From contig NZ_FNCZ01000007.1 of NCBI RefSeq assembly GCF_900099995.1, forward strand, positions 62,001 through 126,000: a DNA stretch of 64,000 nt. Direction: 5' to 3'. Made by a program: the position numbers and the translations under genes. The stretch is from Winogradskyella thalassocola. Its GTDB lineage: Bacteria; Bacteroidota; Bacteroidia; Flavobacteriales; Flavobacteriaceae. Every line of letters starts with the position of its first letter. The stretch's first letter is position 1. The notes beneath the pieces are model-generated. The model was not told the DNA's origin and ran no database searches. It saw only the letters and a program-made list of their open reading frames with translations. Of this stretch, positions 25,563 through 34,739 are shown one piece after another.

Positions 25563-26516
25563 ATGTATCGTTTCTTCTGGATTTTATTACTGACTTCAAT
25601 GTGTTTTTCTCAGACTTCAAAGGAAAAGGCTGAAGCTTTTATTGCAAATAAAGCGTATAAAAAAGCGCAAAGCGAGATGCTTTTGTTTTTAAAAACGAAT
25701 TCTGGTGATAACGATGCTATTGAGCTTTTGGGTGATGCTTATGGGTATCAAAAAAAATGGGATGACGCTATTGAGCAATATAAAACCTTAACCCAAAGAC
25801 AACCGAACAATGCAAATTACCACTATAAATTTGGTGGTGCGTTAGGCATGAAAGCGCTAAGTATAAGTAAGCTAAAAGCATTAGGTATTATTGGTGATGT
25901 TAAAGAGGCATTTTTAAAGGCTGCGGAACTCGATCCGAATCATATTGAAACACGTTGGGCTTTGGTAGAGTTGTACGTATCCTTGCCAGGCATTGTAGGG
26001 GGTAGTTTCTCTAAAGCCTTAAGATATGCCGAGCAGCTAGAGCAATTATCTAAAGTCGATGGTTATTTAGCAAAAGGCTATGTTTACGAGTACGATGACG
26101 AACCAGAACTGGCCGAAAAATATTACAGACTAGCTATAAAAATTGGTGGCTCTGTAACCTGTTATGAAAAATTGACCAATTTCTACGAAGGTCAAAAGCA
26201 ACCAGAAAAAGCCATCGGGAATCTAGAAGAAGCTAAGGATAAACACCAACGTAATGCAATGCATTATCAGATCGGAAAAGTTTGTGCCGATTATAATATT
26301 CAGTTAGATAAAGGCGAAGACATGTTGAAAGTTTATCTCGCGAATCATTCTGCTCAAGATGGAGTTCCAAAAGAATGGGCTTATTATCGTTTGGCGCAAA
26401 TTTATAAGCATAAAAACAATAAGGTAGAAGCCTTGATTTGGATCAATAAAGCAATTTCTGGTTTGCCAGATATTGATGTGTTTATAGAGGAGAAAGCCTT
26501 GATAAATAGCCTCTAA
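25563..26516 (+). CDS. Secreted tetratricopeptide-repeat protein
   Basis: 317 residues from MYRFFWILLLTSMCFSQ, a signal peptide ending near Ser16-Gln17. About six TPR units follow (for example DDAIEQYKTLTQRQPNNANY and VKEAFLKAAELDPNHIETRW), with GDAYGYQKKWDDA repeats typical of the fold. It is probably a periplasmic scaffold for protein contacts. It is transcribed away from the macroglobulin gene and has its own -7 box. No specific partner is known. Confidence 0.85.
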   Translation: MYRFFWILLLTSMCFSQTSKEKAEAFIANKAYKKAQSEMLLFLKTNSGDNDAIELLGDAYGYQKKWDDAIEQYKTLTQRQPNNANYHYKFGGALGMKALSISKLKALGIIGDVKEAFLKAAELDPNHIETRWALVELYVSLPGIVGGSFSKALRYAEQLEQLSKVDGYLAKGYVYEYDDEPELAEKYYRLAIKIGGSVTCYEKLTNFYEGQKQPEKAIGNLEEAKDKHQRNAMHYQIGKVCADYNIQLDKGEDMLKVYLANHSAQDGVPKEWAYYRLAQIYKHKNNKVEALIWINKAISGLPDIDVFIEEKALINSL

Positions 26517-26592
26517 CAATCTGTTCTAATTTTGCTTAATCTTATTATACTAAAATTTTTGAACTAATAAATTCTTGTTAATTATTTAAAAT

Positions 26593-26615
26593 TAATAGTA
26601 ATACTATTATATTTG
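26593..26615 (+). promoter_or_regulatory. TetR-type palindrome overlapping the -7 box
   Basis: TAATAGT, AAT, ACTATTA is a perfect palindrome (26593-26609) that overlaps the -7 box TATATTTG at 26608-26615. The ATG of the TetR gene follows 18 nt later. Position suggests autorepression of the exporter operon by TetR. Confidence 0.5.
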
Positions 26616-26633
26616 CAATTAAATAATGTAATT

Positions 26634-27308
26634 ATGAAGAGTTTACTTTCAAATTTAAAAATTTCAGTTCCAGATAAAATCTATATTAAAGATCCGGAAT
26701 CTTCAAAATTAGGTAAGAAAATCATAGAACATTGTATTCTTTTAATAGATGAAATTGGTTTTGACAGCTTTACCTTTAAGAAATTGGGTGTGGTAATTGG
26801 ATCTAATGAAAGTTCAATCTATCGGTATTTTGAAAGTAAGCATAAGCTACTTCTTTATTTAACCTCTTGGTATTGGGCTTGGATAGAATACCAAATGGTA
26901 TTTGAAACGTTTAATATGCCAGATGCTAAGCAACAACTTTTCAAGGCCATTGATGTTGTCACAAAAACCATTGAAGAAGATGTGATGTTTTCACATATAA
27001 ACGAGATTGTTTTAAATAGAATTATTATTAATGAGTATTCAAAATCGTACTTAACGAAAGAGGTTGACAGCGAAAACAAGGAAGGCTATTTTGTTATTTA
27101 TAAGCGAATGATTAAACGCTTACGAGATATGATTCTCAATATCAATCCCGAATATAAATTCGCCTCTAGCTTAGCAAGTACTATTGTTGAAGGCGCACTA
27201 CATCAACATTTTTTAAAAACGCATTTTACATCAATTACAGATTGCAATAACGATGTGACTCCAGCAGACTTTTTTAAAGAACTCACAATTAACGCCATAA
27301 GGAAGTAA
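26634..27308 (+). CDS. TetR/AcrR family regulator of the exporter operon
   Basis: 224 residues from MKSLLSNLKISVPDK. The DNA-binding helix-turn-helix is FTFKKLGVVIGSNESSIYRYFESK, split only by length, with the usual YRYF recognition helix. The C-terminal ligand-binding part is helical. The start at 26634 is chosen over one 21 nt upstream that overlaps the -7 box. It is the first gene of an operon with ABC, HlyD and TolC genes (3-bp gap to the ABC gene). A palindrome over the promoter suggests it represses the operon. Confidence 0.85.
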   Translation: MKSLLSNLKISVPDKIYIKDPESSKLGKKIIEHCILLIDEIGFDSFTFKKLGVVIGSNESSIYRYFESKHKLLLYLTSWYWAWIEYQMVFETFNMPDAKQQLFKAIDVVTKTIEEDVMFSHINEIVLNRIIINEYSKSYLTKEVDSENKEGYFVIYKRMIKRLRDMILNINPEYKFASSLASTIVEGALHQHFLKTHFTSITDCNNDVTPADFFKELTINAIRK

Positions 27309-27311
27309 GTT

Positions 27312-28973
27312 ATGAAGAATGTTAAAGAAGTGATGTCTCCGTGGGAAAGACTAATTGGTCTTTTGAAACTTGAAAAAAGAGACGTTAGGCAAGTGATTTA
27401 TTATGCCATTTTCTCTGGGGTTTTGGCATTAACATTGCCCTTGGGTATTCAAGCCATTATCAATTTAATACAAGGAGCTCAAGTGAGTACATCTTGGATT
27501 GTTTTAGTTATTCTTGTAACTGTAGGTGTTGCATTTGTAGGAATCTTACAATTGATGCAAATGCGTATTATTGAAACGATTCAACAACGTATTTTTACTA
27601 GAGCATCATTTGAGTTTACCTACCGTTTCCCTAAATTTAAAATGAATGAATTACGTGATAATTATCCGCCAGAACTAGCAAATCGTTTTTTTGATACTTT
27701 GAATATTCAAAAAGGATTAGCTAAGATTTTAGTAGATATTCCATCTGCAATTTTACAAATTGTTTTTGCATTAATTCTATTGTCATTTTATCACCCATTT
27801 TTTATTGCTTTCGGGTTTTTGTTACTCATTTTAATCTATATCGTATTTAAGTTTACAGCTAAAAAAGGAATGGAAACAAGCCTTATGGAATCAAAATCTA
27901 AATATAAAGTGGCGCATTGGATTCAAGAAGTCGCAAGAGCTGTCGTAAGTTTTAAATTATCAGGAAAAACGAGTTTAGCCCTAAATAAAAATGATGATTT
28001 AGTTAATGATTATTTAATTGCCAGAGAAAGCCACTTTAGGATTTTGGTCATTCAATTTATTCAAATGATAGGTTTTAAAGTTGTCGTTACAGCGGGTCTA
28101 TTACTAATCGGAGGCTTATTAGTTCTTAATCAAGAAATGAATATTGGTCAATTTGTAGCCGCCGAGATCATAATTCTTTTAGTTATTGCCTCTGTAGAAA
28201 AACTTATTCTTCGCTTAGAATCGTTTTATGATGTGCTTACGTCATTGGAAAAGGTAGGACAGATTGTAGATAAAGAGTTAGAAATTCAAGATGGGGATAG
28301 GCCAGAATTTAAAGACGATTTTGATATAGAACTCGACAATGTCTCTTTTAAAGTGCCAAATAAAGAGGATCATATTCTTAAAAATGTGTCCTTAAGAATT
28401 AAACCAAAAAGCAGATTACTCATTAAAGGGGAAAGTGGTGCAGGTAAATCAAGTTTATTACGATTAATTGTTGGTGTTCTAGAACCAACTAGTGGTAAAA
28501 TTTATTTAGATAAATACATGCTAAGTAATATCAATCTCAACCATTATAGATCGCATCTAGGTTTATCATTAGCAGACGAAACACCATTTGAAGGCACTAT
28601 AAGAGAAAACATCACTTTTGGAAATCCCGAAATTTCAGATGAACAATTAATGTGGGCAATTGAGAATGTAGGATTGTACCAATTCATAAAAGAAAGCCCT
28701 AAAGGTTTAAATACGATTATTTATCCCGAAGGTAGACAGATTTCATACACTATAGCGAAGAAAATAGTACTCGCAAGAGCTATAGTTGATAAGCCAAAGG
28801 TTCTTGTTTTAGAAGATCCATTAGATCAATTTGAACCGACTGAAGTTAAACGTATTACTGAATTTTTAACAGACGAAGCTAATCCATGGGCATTAGTCGT
28901 TGTAAGTAGAAACAATGATTGGTCAGCAAGCTGTACGCAAGTAATTACGCTGAAAAAAGGTGAAATAATCTAA
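27312..28973 (+). CDS. ABC exporter subunit with degenerate ATPase motifs
   Basis: 553 residues: six membrane helices (about 30-300) and one nucleotide-binding domain. Walker A GESGAGKSS (from 373) is intact. The Q-loop region reads SLADETPFEG with no Gln, the LSGGQ signature is replaced by GRQISYT (474-480), Walker B ends VLVLEDPLD (E-D order, not D-E) and the switch His is Arg533 (VVVSRNN). It lacks the C39 peptidase domain. It is joined to HlyD and TolC genes, as in type I secretion. Whether ATP hydrolysis persists is uncertain. Confidence 0.85.
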   Translation: MKNVKEVMSPWERLIGLLKLEKRDVRQVIYYAIFSGVLALTLPLGIQAIINLIQGAQVSTSWIVLVILVTVGVAFVGILQLMQMRIIETIQQRIFTRASFEFTYRFPKFKMNELRDNYPPELANRFFDTLNIQKGLAKILVDIPSAILQIVFALILLSFYHPFFIAFGFLLLILIYIVFKFTAKKGMETSLMESKSKYKVAHWIQEVARAVVSFKLSGKTSLALNKNDDLVNDYLIARESHFRILVIQFIQMIGFKVVVTAGLLLIGGLLVLNQEMNIGQFVAAEIIILLVIASVEKLILRLESFYDVLTSLEKVGQIVDKELEIQDGDRPEFKDDFDIELDNVSFKVPNKEDHILKNVSLRIKPKSRLLIKGESGAGKSSLLRLIVGVLEPTSGKIYLDKYMLSNINLNHYRSHLGLSLADETPFEGTIRENITFGNPEISDEQLMWAIENVGLYQFIKESPKGLNTIIYPEGRQISYTIAKKIVLARAIVDKPKVLVLEDPLDQFEPTEVKRITEFLTDEANPWALVVVSRNNDWSASCTQVITLKKGEII

Positions 28974-28984
28974 AGAAACAGAGC

Positions 28985-30334
28985 ATGTTAAATATATCTC
29001 ATAATCAATTACATAAATCTGTGGACATTACTGATTCTAAATCAGGTAAGCGTGTATTTCACGGTAGGTATTACAAATATTTTAATCGGTTTTTAGCGGC
29101 ATTTGCTATAGTTGGCTTCATCATTTTACTTCTGCCGTGGACGCAAAATATTACAGGCAAGGGTAATGTCACCACATTAACACCAGATCAAAGACCACAA
29201 ACAATTCAATCTCCCATTCCAGGTAGAATTGAGCAATGGTTTGTACGCGAAGGTGACTTTGTAGCGAAGGGAGATACTATTATGAAAATCTCTGAAATTA
29301 AAAGTGAGTATTTCGATCCTAATTTGGTAGCACGTACAGGTCAACAGCGTGATGCAAAAGCACAATCTGTAGGTTCTTATGAAGAAAAAGTAAAAGCTTT
29401 AAATCGGCAAATTGGTGCGCTTGGAAGTGATCGTGGATTAAAACTAGAGCAAGCGAAGAATAAATTATTGCAATCTAAGTTAAAAGTGCAAAGTGATAGT
29501 ATAGACTTTGAAGCCGCTAAAACGAACAAGGAAATTGCCCAACGTCAGTTTGATAGAACAGTAACCTTGCAAGAAGAAGGGTTTAAAGCCACTAAAGATG
29601 TTGAAGACAAACGTTTAAAACTTCAAGAAACAGAAGCCAAGCTTATCTCTCAAGAAAATAAATTATTGGCAAGCAAGAATGAAATTCTTAATGCACAATT
29701 CGAAATTTCAAGAGTTAATGCAACCTATACAGATAAGATTTCCAAAGCGCAAAGCGACAAGTTTACGGCACAGTCCAGCCAGTTCGATACGGAAGCGCAA
29801 GTGAGTAAATTAGATAATCAATATTCAAATTATCAAATGCGAAACAGTTTACAATTTGTTACAGCCCCTTACGATGGCTACATCAATAGAGCTATACGAG
29901 GAGGTGTTGGTCAGACTTTCAAAGAAGGTGAAGCTTTGGTGGGTATTATGCCAGCAATGATAGATTTAGCCGTTGAGACTTATGTAAAACCAATTGATTT
30001 GCCACTTCTTTATGTCGGTGCTAAAGTCCGTGTTCAGTTCGATGGTTGGCCTGCCATTATATTTAGTGGGTGGCCCAATGTGTCTTATGGTACCTATGGT
30101 GCAAAAGTCGTAGCTATTGAGAATTTTATTAGCACTAATGGTAAATTTAGAGTGCTATTAGCACCAGATGAAAATGAAGAAGCATGGCCAAAAGAAATTA
30201 GAGCAGGTTCTGGAGCATTCACCATGGCATTATTAGAAGATGTGCCTATTTGGTATGAGCTATGGAGACAGCTCAACGGTTTTCCTCCTAATTATTATAA
30301 GCCAGAAAGTGAAGCAAATACAAAAAATAAATAA
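28985..30334 (+). CDS. HlyD-family periplasmic adaptor
   Basis: 449 residues. One N-terminal membrane helix (residues about 33-53, FLAAFAIVGFIILLLPW) is followed by a lipoyl-like half (PIPGRIEQWFVREGDFVAKG), a long coiled-coil hairpin (about 120-290, rich in Gln/Lys/Glu) and the second lipoyl half (FVTAPYDGYINRAIRGGVG). It bridges the inner-membrane ABC protein with TolC. It starts 11 bp after the ABC gene and is 3 bp before the TolC gene. Confidence 0.93.
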   Translation: MLNISHNQLHKSVDITDSKSGKRVFHGRYYKYFNRFLAAFAIVGFIILLLPWTQNITGKGNVTTLTPDQRPQTIQSPIPGRIEQWFVREGDFVAKGDTIMKISEIKSEYFDPNLVARTGQQRDAKAQSVGSYEEKVKALNRQIGALGSDRGLKLEQAKNKLLQSKLKVQSDSIDFEAAKTNKEIAQRQFDRTVTLQEEGFKATKDVEDKRLKLQETEAKLISQENKLLASKNEILNAQFEISRVNATYTDKISKAQSDKFTAQSSQFDTEAQVSKLDNQYSNYQMRNSLQFVTAPYDGYINRAIRGGVGQTFKEGEALVGIMPAMIDLAVETYVKPIDLPLLYVGAKVRVQFDGWPAIIFSGWPNVSYGTYGAKVVAIENFISTNGKFRVLLAPDENEEAWPKEIRAGSGAFTMALLEDVPIWYELWRQLNGFPPNYYKPESEANTKNK

Positions 30335-30337
30335 CAG

Positions 30338-31741
30338 ATGAGATACATATTAACAGTTGTTCTTATTGGTTTCAGTGTTATTGGTTTTTCACAGACAGGA
30401 GATTTATCTAATGTTCTTCAATTTGATGAGTATTTAGGATTTGTAAAGAAATTTCATCCCATTGTAAAGCAGGCCGAACTGGTCATAGACGAAAGTCAAG
30501 CAAAACTTTTAAAATCCCGAGGAGCTTTCGATCCCAAAATTGAAGTGGATTATAATCGCAAGGAGTTTAAAAACACGGAGTATTATAAAAGGCTAAATGG
30601 TACGTTCAAAATACCAACTTGGTATGGAGTGGAGTTGAAAGCCACTTTCGATGACAACACTGGTCAGTATTTAAACCCTGAAGCTTTCGTTCCCGATGAT
30701 GGCTTATACAGTGCAGGAGTTTCGGTTTCCTTAGCTCAAGATTTATTGATTAATAACAGAATGGCAGCTTTAAAACAAGCAAAGCTATTTAGAGAACAAG
30801 CCAAAGCAGATCGCGATATCTATGTCAATAACATCTTATTTGAGGCATCTTTGGTGTATTTTGAATGGTTGAAAGCATACAACGAGTTAGCATTATTCGA
30901 AACTATTTTAGTTAATGCAGAGTTACGTTACAGAGGTGTTGCGAAAGGAGTTGAATTAGGTGAAAATGCCGAAATTGATGCTACAGAAGCGCGTATCGCG
31001 GTTAATAATAGAAAGTTGGGTTTAGAACAATCTAAGGTGAAACTAATCAAAGCGTCTTTAGAATTGTCAAATTTTTTATGGTTAGAGAATAATATTCCTG
31101 TAGAGTTACAACCTAATATTATTCCAGATGTTAATACCGAATCGATTGTGGATGCGACGTTTAATATGAACCAACTTCAAGATAAGGATATGCTGTTAGA
31201 TGAGCACCCTAAAATGATGTCTTTAGGTTACAAATTAGAAGGTTTGGAAGTCGATAAACGACTAAAAACGAACAAGCTATTGCCAAAGATAAATGCAGAA
31301 TATAATTTCTTGTCTGAAGCGCCTGAAGTTGCCAGAGGCTTTAATACTGCCGAATATAAAGGTGGATTAAATGTGAGTTTTCCATTATTTCTTCGGAAAG
31401 AACGTGGTGATTTAAAACTGGCAAAACTTAAAATGCAAGATGCGGAATTCGAAATAAATGCCACACGTGTTAACCTAGAAAATAAGATTACTGCATTACA
31501 GCAAGAATTAGAATCTTACGTCATTCAAAATGAAATCACCACAGAGATGGTTTCGGATTATCAGCGTATGCTACTAGCGGAAGAACGTAAATTTCAACTA
31601 GGTGAAAGTTCATTGTTTTTGGTGAATTCTCGTGAGTCTAAATTGATTGATGGGCAGCTAAAAGCTATAGAAATTCAGAATAAGTTTTTTAGTACTAAAG
31701 CGAAGCTTTTTAATAGTTTGGCTGTAAATCCTGAATTATAA
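30338..31741 (+). CDS. TolC-family outer membrane channel protein
   Basis: 467 residues with a signal peptide (LIGFSVIGFSQ). Two repeated helical halves follow, each rich in long alpha-helices with Ala/Glu/Lys, as in TolC. Features such as AKADRDIYVNNILFEASLVY and KITALQQELESYVIQ lie in these halves. It gives the outer-membrane exit for the ABC/HlyD pair. Last gene of the operon. Confidence 0.92.
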   Translation: MRYILTVVLIGFSVIGFSQTGDLSNVLQFDEYLGFVKKFHPIVKQAELVIDESQAKLLKSRGAFDPKIEVDYNRKEFKNTEYYKRLNGTFKIPTWYGVELKATFDDNTGQYLNPEAFVPDDGLYSAGVSVSLAQDLLINNRMAALKQAKLFREQAKADRDIYVNNILFEASLVYFEWLKAYNELALFETILVNAELRYRGVAKGVELGENAEIDATEARIAVNNRKLGLEQSKVKLIKASLELSNFLWLENNIPVELQPNIIPDVNTESIVDATFNMNQLQDKDMLLDEHPKMMSLGYKLEGLEVDKRLKTNKLLPKINAEYNFLSEAPEVARGFNTAEYKGGLNVSFPLFLRKERGDLKLAKLKMQDAEFEINATRVNLENKITALQQELESYVIQNEITTEMVSDYQRMLLAEERKFQLGESSLFLVNSRESKLIDGQLKAIEIQNKFFSTKAKLFNSLAVNPEL

Positions 31742-31774
31742 ATAGTATTTTTACGGTATACATTTAAGGATACT

Positions 31775-33130
31775 ATGAACGTACATTTTATCGCTATTGG
31801 TGGTGCAGCAATGCACAATTTGGCCTTAGCACTTCACAATAAAGGTTATAAAGTTACAGGAAGCGACGATACCATTTTCGAGCCTTCAAAATCGAGATTA
31901 GAAGCTAAAGGTTTATTGCCTGGGGCTTTTGGTTGGTATCCTGAAAAGATTACTTCAGATTTAGAGGCTATCGTTTTAGGAATGCATGCTAAAGCGGATA
32001 ATCCGGAATTGTTAAAAGCCCAAGAACTTGGTTTAAAAATCTACAGTTATCCTGAATTTTTATACGAACAAGCCAAAAATAAAACACGAGTTGTTATCGG
32101 AGGAAGTCATGGAAAAACAACTATTACCTCTATGATTTTACACGTCATGCATTATCACGATCGTGATGTGGATTATATGGTTGGTGCACAATTGGACGGT
32201 TTTGATGTGATGGTAAAACTTACAGAAGACAATGATTTTATCGTTTTAGAAGGTGATGAATATTTAAGCTCACCAATTGACTTACGACCAAAATTCCATT
32301 TGTATAAGCCTAATATTGCCTTGTTGAGTGGTATTGCTTGGGATCATATTAATGTGTTTCCAACGTATGAGAATTACGTAGATCAGTTCAGTATTTTTGT
32401 TGATTCTATTGTGACAGGTGGAAGTATTAATTATAACGAAGAAGATTCTGAAGTAAAGCGTGTCGTGGAAGCTTCAGAAAATCAGATTCGAAAAATAGCA
32501 TATAAAACTCCAGAATACACCGTTGAAGATGGCGAAACATTATTAGAAACTCCAGAAGGTCCAATGCCAATTGAAGTTTTTGGTGCACACAACTTAAATA
32601 ACTTAGCAGGTGCCAAATGGATTTGCCAACATATGGGCATTGATGAAGATGATTTCTACGAAGCCATTTCTACGTTTAAAGGTGCAAGCAAGCGTTTAGA
32701 GAAAATTGCAGAATCTAAGACAAGCGTAGCTTATAAAGATTTTGCACACTCACCAAGTAAAGTAGAGGCGACGACAAAAGCTGTAAAAGAACAATACAGC
32801 AACCGAACTTTAGTGGCCTGTTTAGAATTACATACCTACAGTAGCTTAAATGCCGAATTCCTTAAAGAGTATAAAGGTGCTTTAGATGCCGCAGATGTAG
32901 CGGTCGTATTCTATTCGCCACATGCTGTTGAAATAAAAAAACTAGAAGAAGTTACAGAAACGCAAATCGCGAATGCTTTTGGGCGCGATGATTTAATCAT
33001 TTACACCAATCCAGAAGATTTTAAAAACTTCTTGTTCTCTCAGAAGTTTGATAACAAGAGTTTGTTGTTAATGAGTTCTGGTAATTATGGTGGTTTGGAT
33101 TTTGATGAGGTGAAGAATTTGATTAAATAG
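31775..33130 (+). CDS. mpl: Mpl-type UDP-MurNAc:tripeptide ligase
   Basis: 451 residues of the Mur ligase fold. The N-terminal Rossmann-like domain starts MNVHFIAIGGAAMHNLALA, and the ATP loop is GGSHGKTTITSM. Later come EGDEYLSSPIDLRPKF and FAHSPSKVEATTKA. The order and lack of a MurC-type alanine-binding region fit Mpl, which joins recycled L-Ala-D-Glu-DAP to UDP-MurNAc. It is 33 bp after the exporter operon but unlikely to be functionally tied to it. A MurC function is the alternative. Confidence 0.85.
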   Translation: MNVHFIAIGGAAMHNLALALHNKGYKVTGSDDTIFEPSKSRLEAKGLLPGAFGWYPEKITSDLEAIVLGMHAKADNPELLKAQELGLKIYSYPEFLYEQAKNKTRVVIGGSHGKTTITSMILHVMHYHDRDVDYMVGAQLDGFDVMVKLTEDNDFIVLEGDEYLSSPIDLRPKFHLYKPNIALLSGIAWDHINVFPTYENYVDQFSIFVDSIVTGGSINYNEEDSEVKRVVEASENQIRKIAYKTPEYTVEDGETLLETPEGPMPIEVFGAHNLNNLAGAKWICQHMGIDEDDFYEAISTFKGASKRLEKIAESKTSVAYKDFAHSPSKVEATTKAVKEQYSNRTLVACLELHTYSSLNAEFLKEYKGALDAADVAVVFYSPHAVEIKKLEEVTETQIANAFGRDDLIIYTNPEDFKNFLFSQKFDNKSLLLMSSGNYGGLDFDEVKNLIK

Positions 33131-33238
33131 ATTTGTCATTCTTATCCTTTTTCAGAATTTCATAATCATTTGATTTTTAAATCGTAGGACGTAACAATTA
33201 TTCTTTTTGTAAGACTGATATGTTAGAACTTATCACTT

Positions 33239-34639
33239 ATGAAATTTAATCGTATTTTCTATGATTCACATGTAACCTTCAAATCAATTTCTAAGAAGAG
33301 AATTGTTTTGTCATTTATTATTGGATTATTATCTGCGATTATACTCTACAGTTTTTATGATGTTTTGCGAGAAACGGATAGGATGCTATTTCTTAATTTT
33401 GAGAATAGACCCATTATAATTCCTGAATCTGAAAGACAATTATACAATTTATTCTTCGCTGCAATTTCTATGGTTATAGGTAATTCTATTGGTATTAGCT
33501 ATTTGTTTTCTAGGCCTCAAAAATCATTTTCAAGAAGAAACAATAAGCGCAATAGAGTTCTTAATGACCAAGCTTTTTTAGGACCAACTTTTCTTCATTG
33601 GTTTACAAAAATTTGGTTTTTATTTTGCGTTTTTGCTTCTCAGTTTATGGGCTCGAAATTTATCGATAACTTTTTATGGCCTTCAATATTATTGGTTATT
33701 GTACTTTATTTAGATTCATGGAAAACGCTCATAACCATTATTAAAAAGAACCGTTGGAAAATTCAAAGTATTCATTTGATAGTTTTTGTAGTGCTTACTT
33801 TTATGCTTAGTCGTGTTAATTTTATAGATTATAAATCATTGGACGCGTCTATGATAGCTTCAAGCCCAACAGTGGATGTGCCGTCTAGTGTATACCTAAA
33901 TGATAACTATCGTAGATATTATTATGATAATTTAGTCATTAAAATGGATTTTGATTCGAAGCATCGCGTTTGCTTATTTAATGAAGCAAATGAACAAATA
34001 GAATGGTCTGATTTATATAGATTAATATTAGATTTTAATGAGGACCAGTATTATTCTAGTCGAACGCTAGTACGATTACGGGCAAATAGAAATATACCTA
34101 TTAAGTATATTAAAGAATTTGAAGTTCAACTTTTGGAAATGAATCAATGGAGATTGGTCTATGAAGTAGCTAATAATGATGAATTGACGGCAAGCTATTA
34201 TAATAATGAATTGGACAAACGTATTTCACCTTCCTTACAAGAAGCTTTTACAAGAATCGGAAAACCACCTAGAGTTCCAGGTTGGGATTTTTATAAAGAT
34301 CAGAAGTTTCAAGATACATTAAGCGTTTATATTTCAGAAGGGATTAAAATTGATAATCGAGAGATTCCACTAAATATGCTTCCTGAAAAGCTCAAAAGTC
34401 ATATTAATGAATCATCTATAATTGAATATATTTATGGAGATAATGTAACCTATCAAGATTATATTGATGTGTTGTCTGCTCATAAAATAGCAGCTTGGGA
34501 ATTGAGAGCAACTGAAAATTTTGATAAGATAGATTCAGTAATTCGTAGAAATATATTCAGTCGTGATAAGAAACTTTCTGCAGAAAAAAATCGAATTATA
34601 AGCAAGTATCCTTTTCGTATTACCGAGCGCTTCGAATAA
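33239..34639 (+). CDS. Membrane protein with ExbD/TolR-like C-terminal part, unknown function
   Basis: 466 residues. About five N-terminal membrane helices (residues 20-190) are followed by a large soluble part. In that part, LVIKMDFDSKHRVCLFNEAN and a second block (TLVRLRANRNIPIKYIKEFE) follow the ExbD/TolR periplasmic plan of beta strand, ADRNIPY-like turn and helix. A second, shorter repeat (NVTYQDYIDVLSAHKIAAW) follows. No known family was identified; the resemblance is by pattern only. The gene stands alone with a strong palindromic terminator after it. Confidence 0.5.
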   Translation: MKFNRIFYDSHVTFKSISKKRIVLSFIIGLLSAIILYSFYDVLRETDRMLFLNFENRPIIIPESERQLYNLFFAAISMVIGNSIGISYLFSRPQKSFSRRNNKRNRVLNDQAFLGPTFLHWFTKIWFLFCVFASQFMGSKFIDNFLWPSILLVIVLYLDSWKTLITIIKKNRWKIQSIHLIVFVVLTFMLSRVNFIDYKSLDASMIASSPTVDVPSSVYLNDNYRRYYYDNLVIKMDFDSKHRVCLFNEANEQIEWSDLYRLILDFNEDQYYSSRTLVRLRANRNIPIKYIKEFEVQLLEMNQWRLVYEVANNDELTASYYNNELDKRISPSLQEAFTRIGKPPRVPGWDFYKDQKFQDTLSVYISEGIKIDNREIPLNMLPEKLKSHINESSIIEYIYGDNVTYQDYIDVLSAHKIAAWELRATENFDKIDSVIRRNIFSRDKKLSAEKNRIISKYPFRITERFE

Positions 34640-34673
34640 TTTCGTGTAATTAGAAAGGTTAAAATTTTAAAGC

Positions 34674-34705
34674 AACAAAGGAGCTTTAATTAAAGCTCCT
34701 TTGTT
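34674..34705. terminator. Perfect 32-bp palindromic terminator
   Basis: A perfect palindrome with arms AACAAAGGAGCTTTAA and its complement. It lies between the convergent genes at 33239-34639 and 34740-35537 and can end both. The outer arms end in TTTGTT rather than a clean T-run. Confidence 0.75.
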
Positions 34706-34739
34706 ATTTAGTATATATTTCTCTTTTTCAATAAACGCT

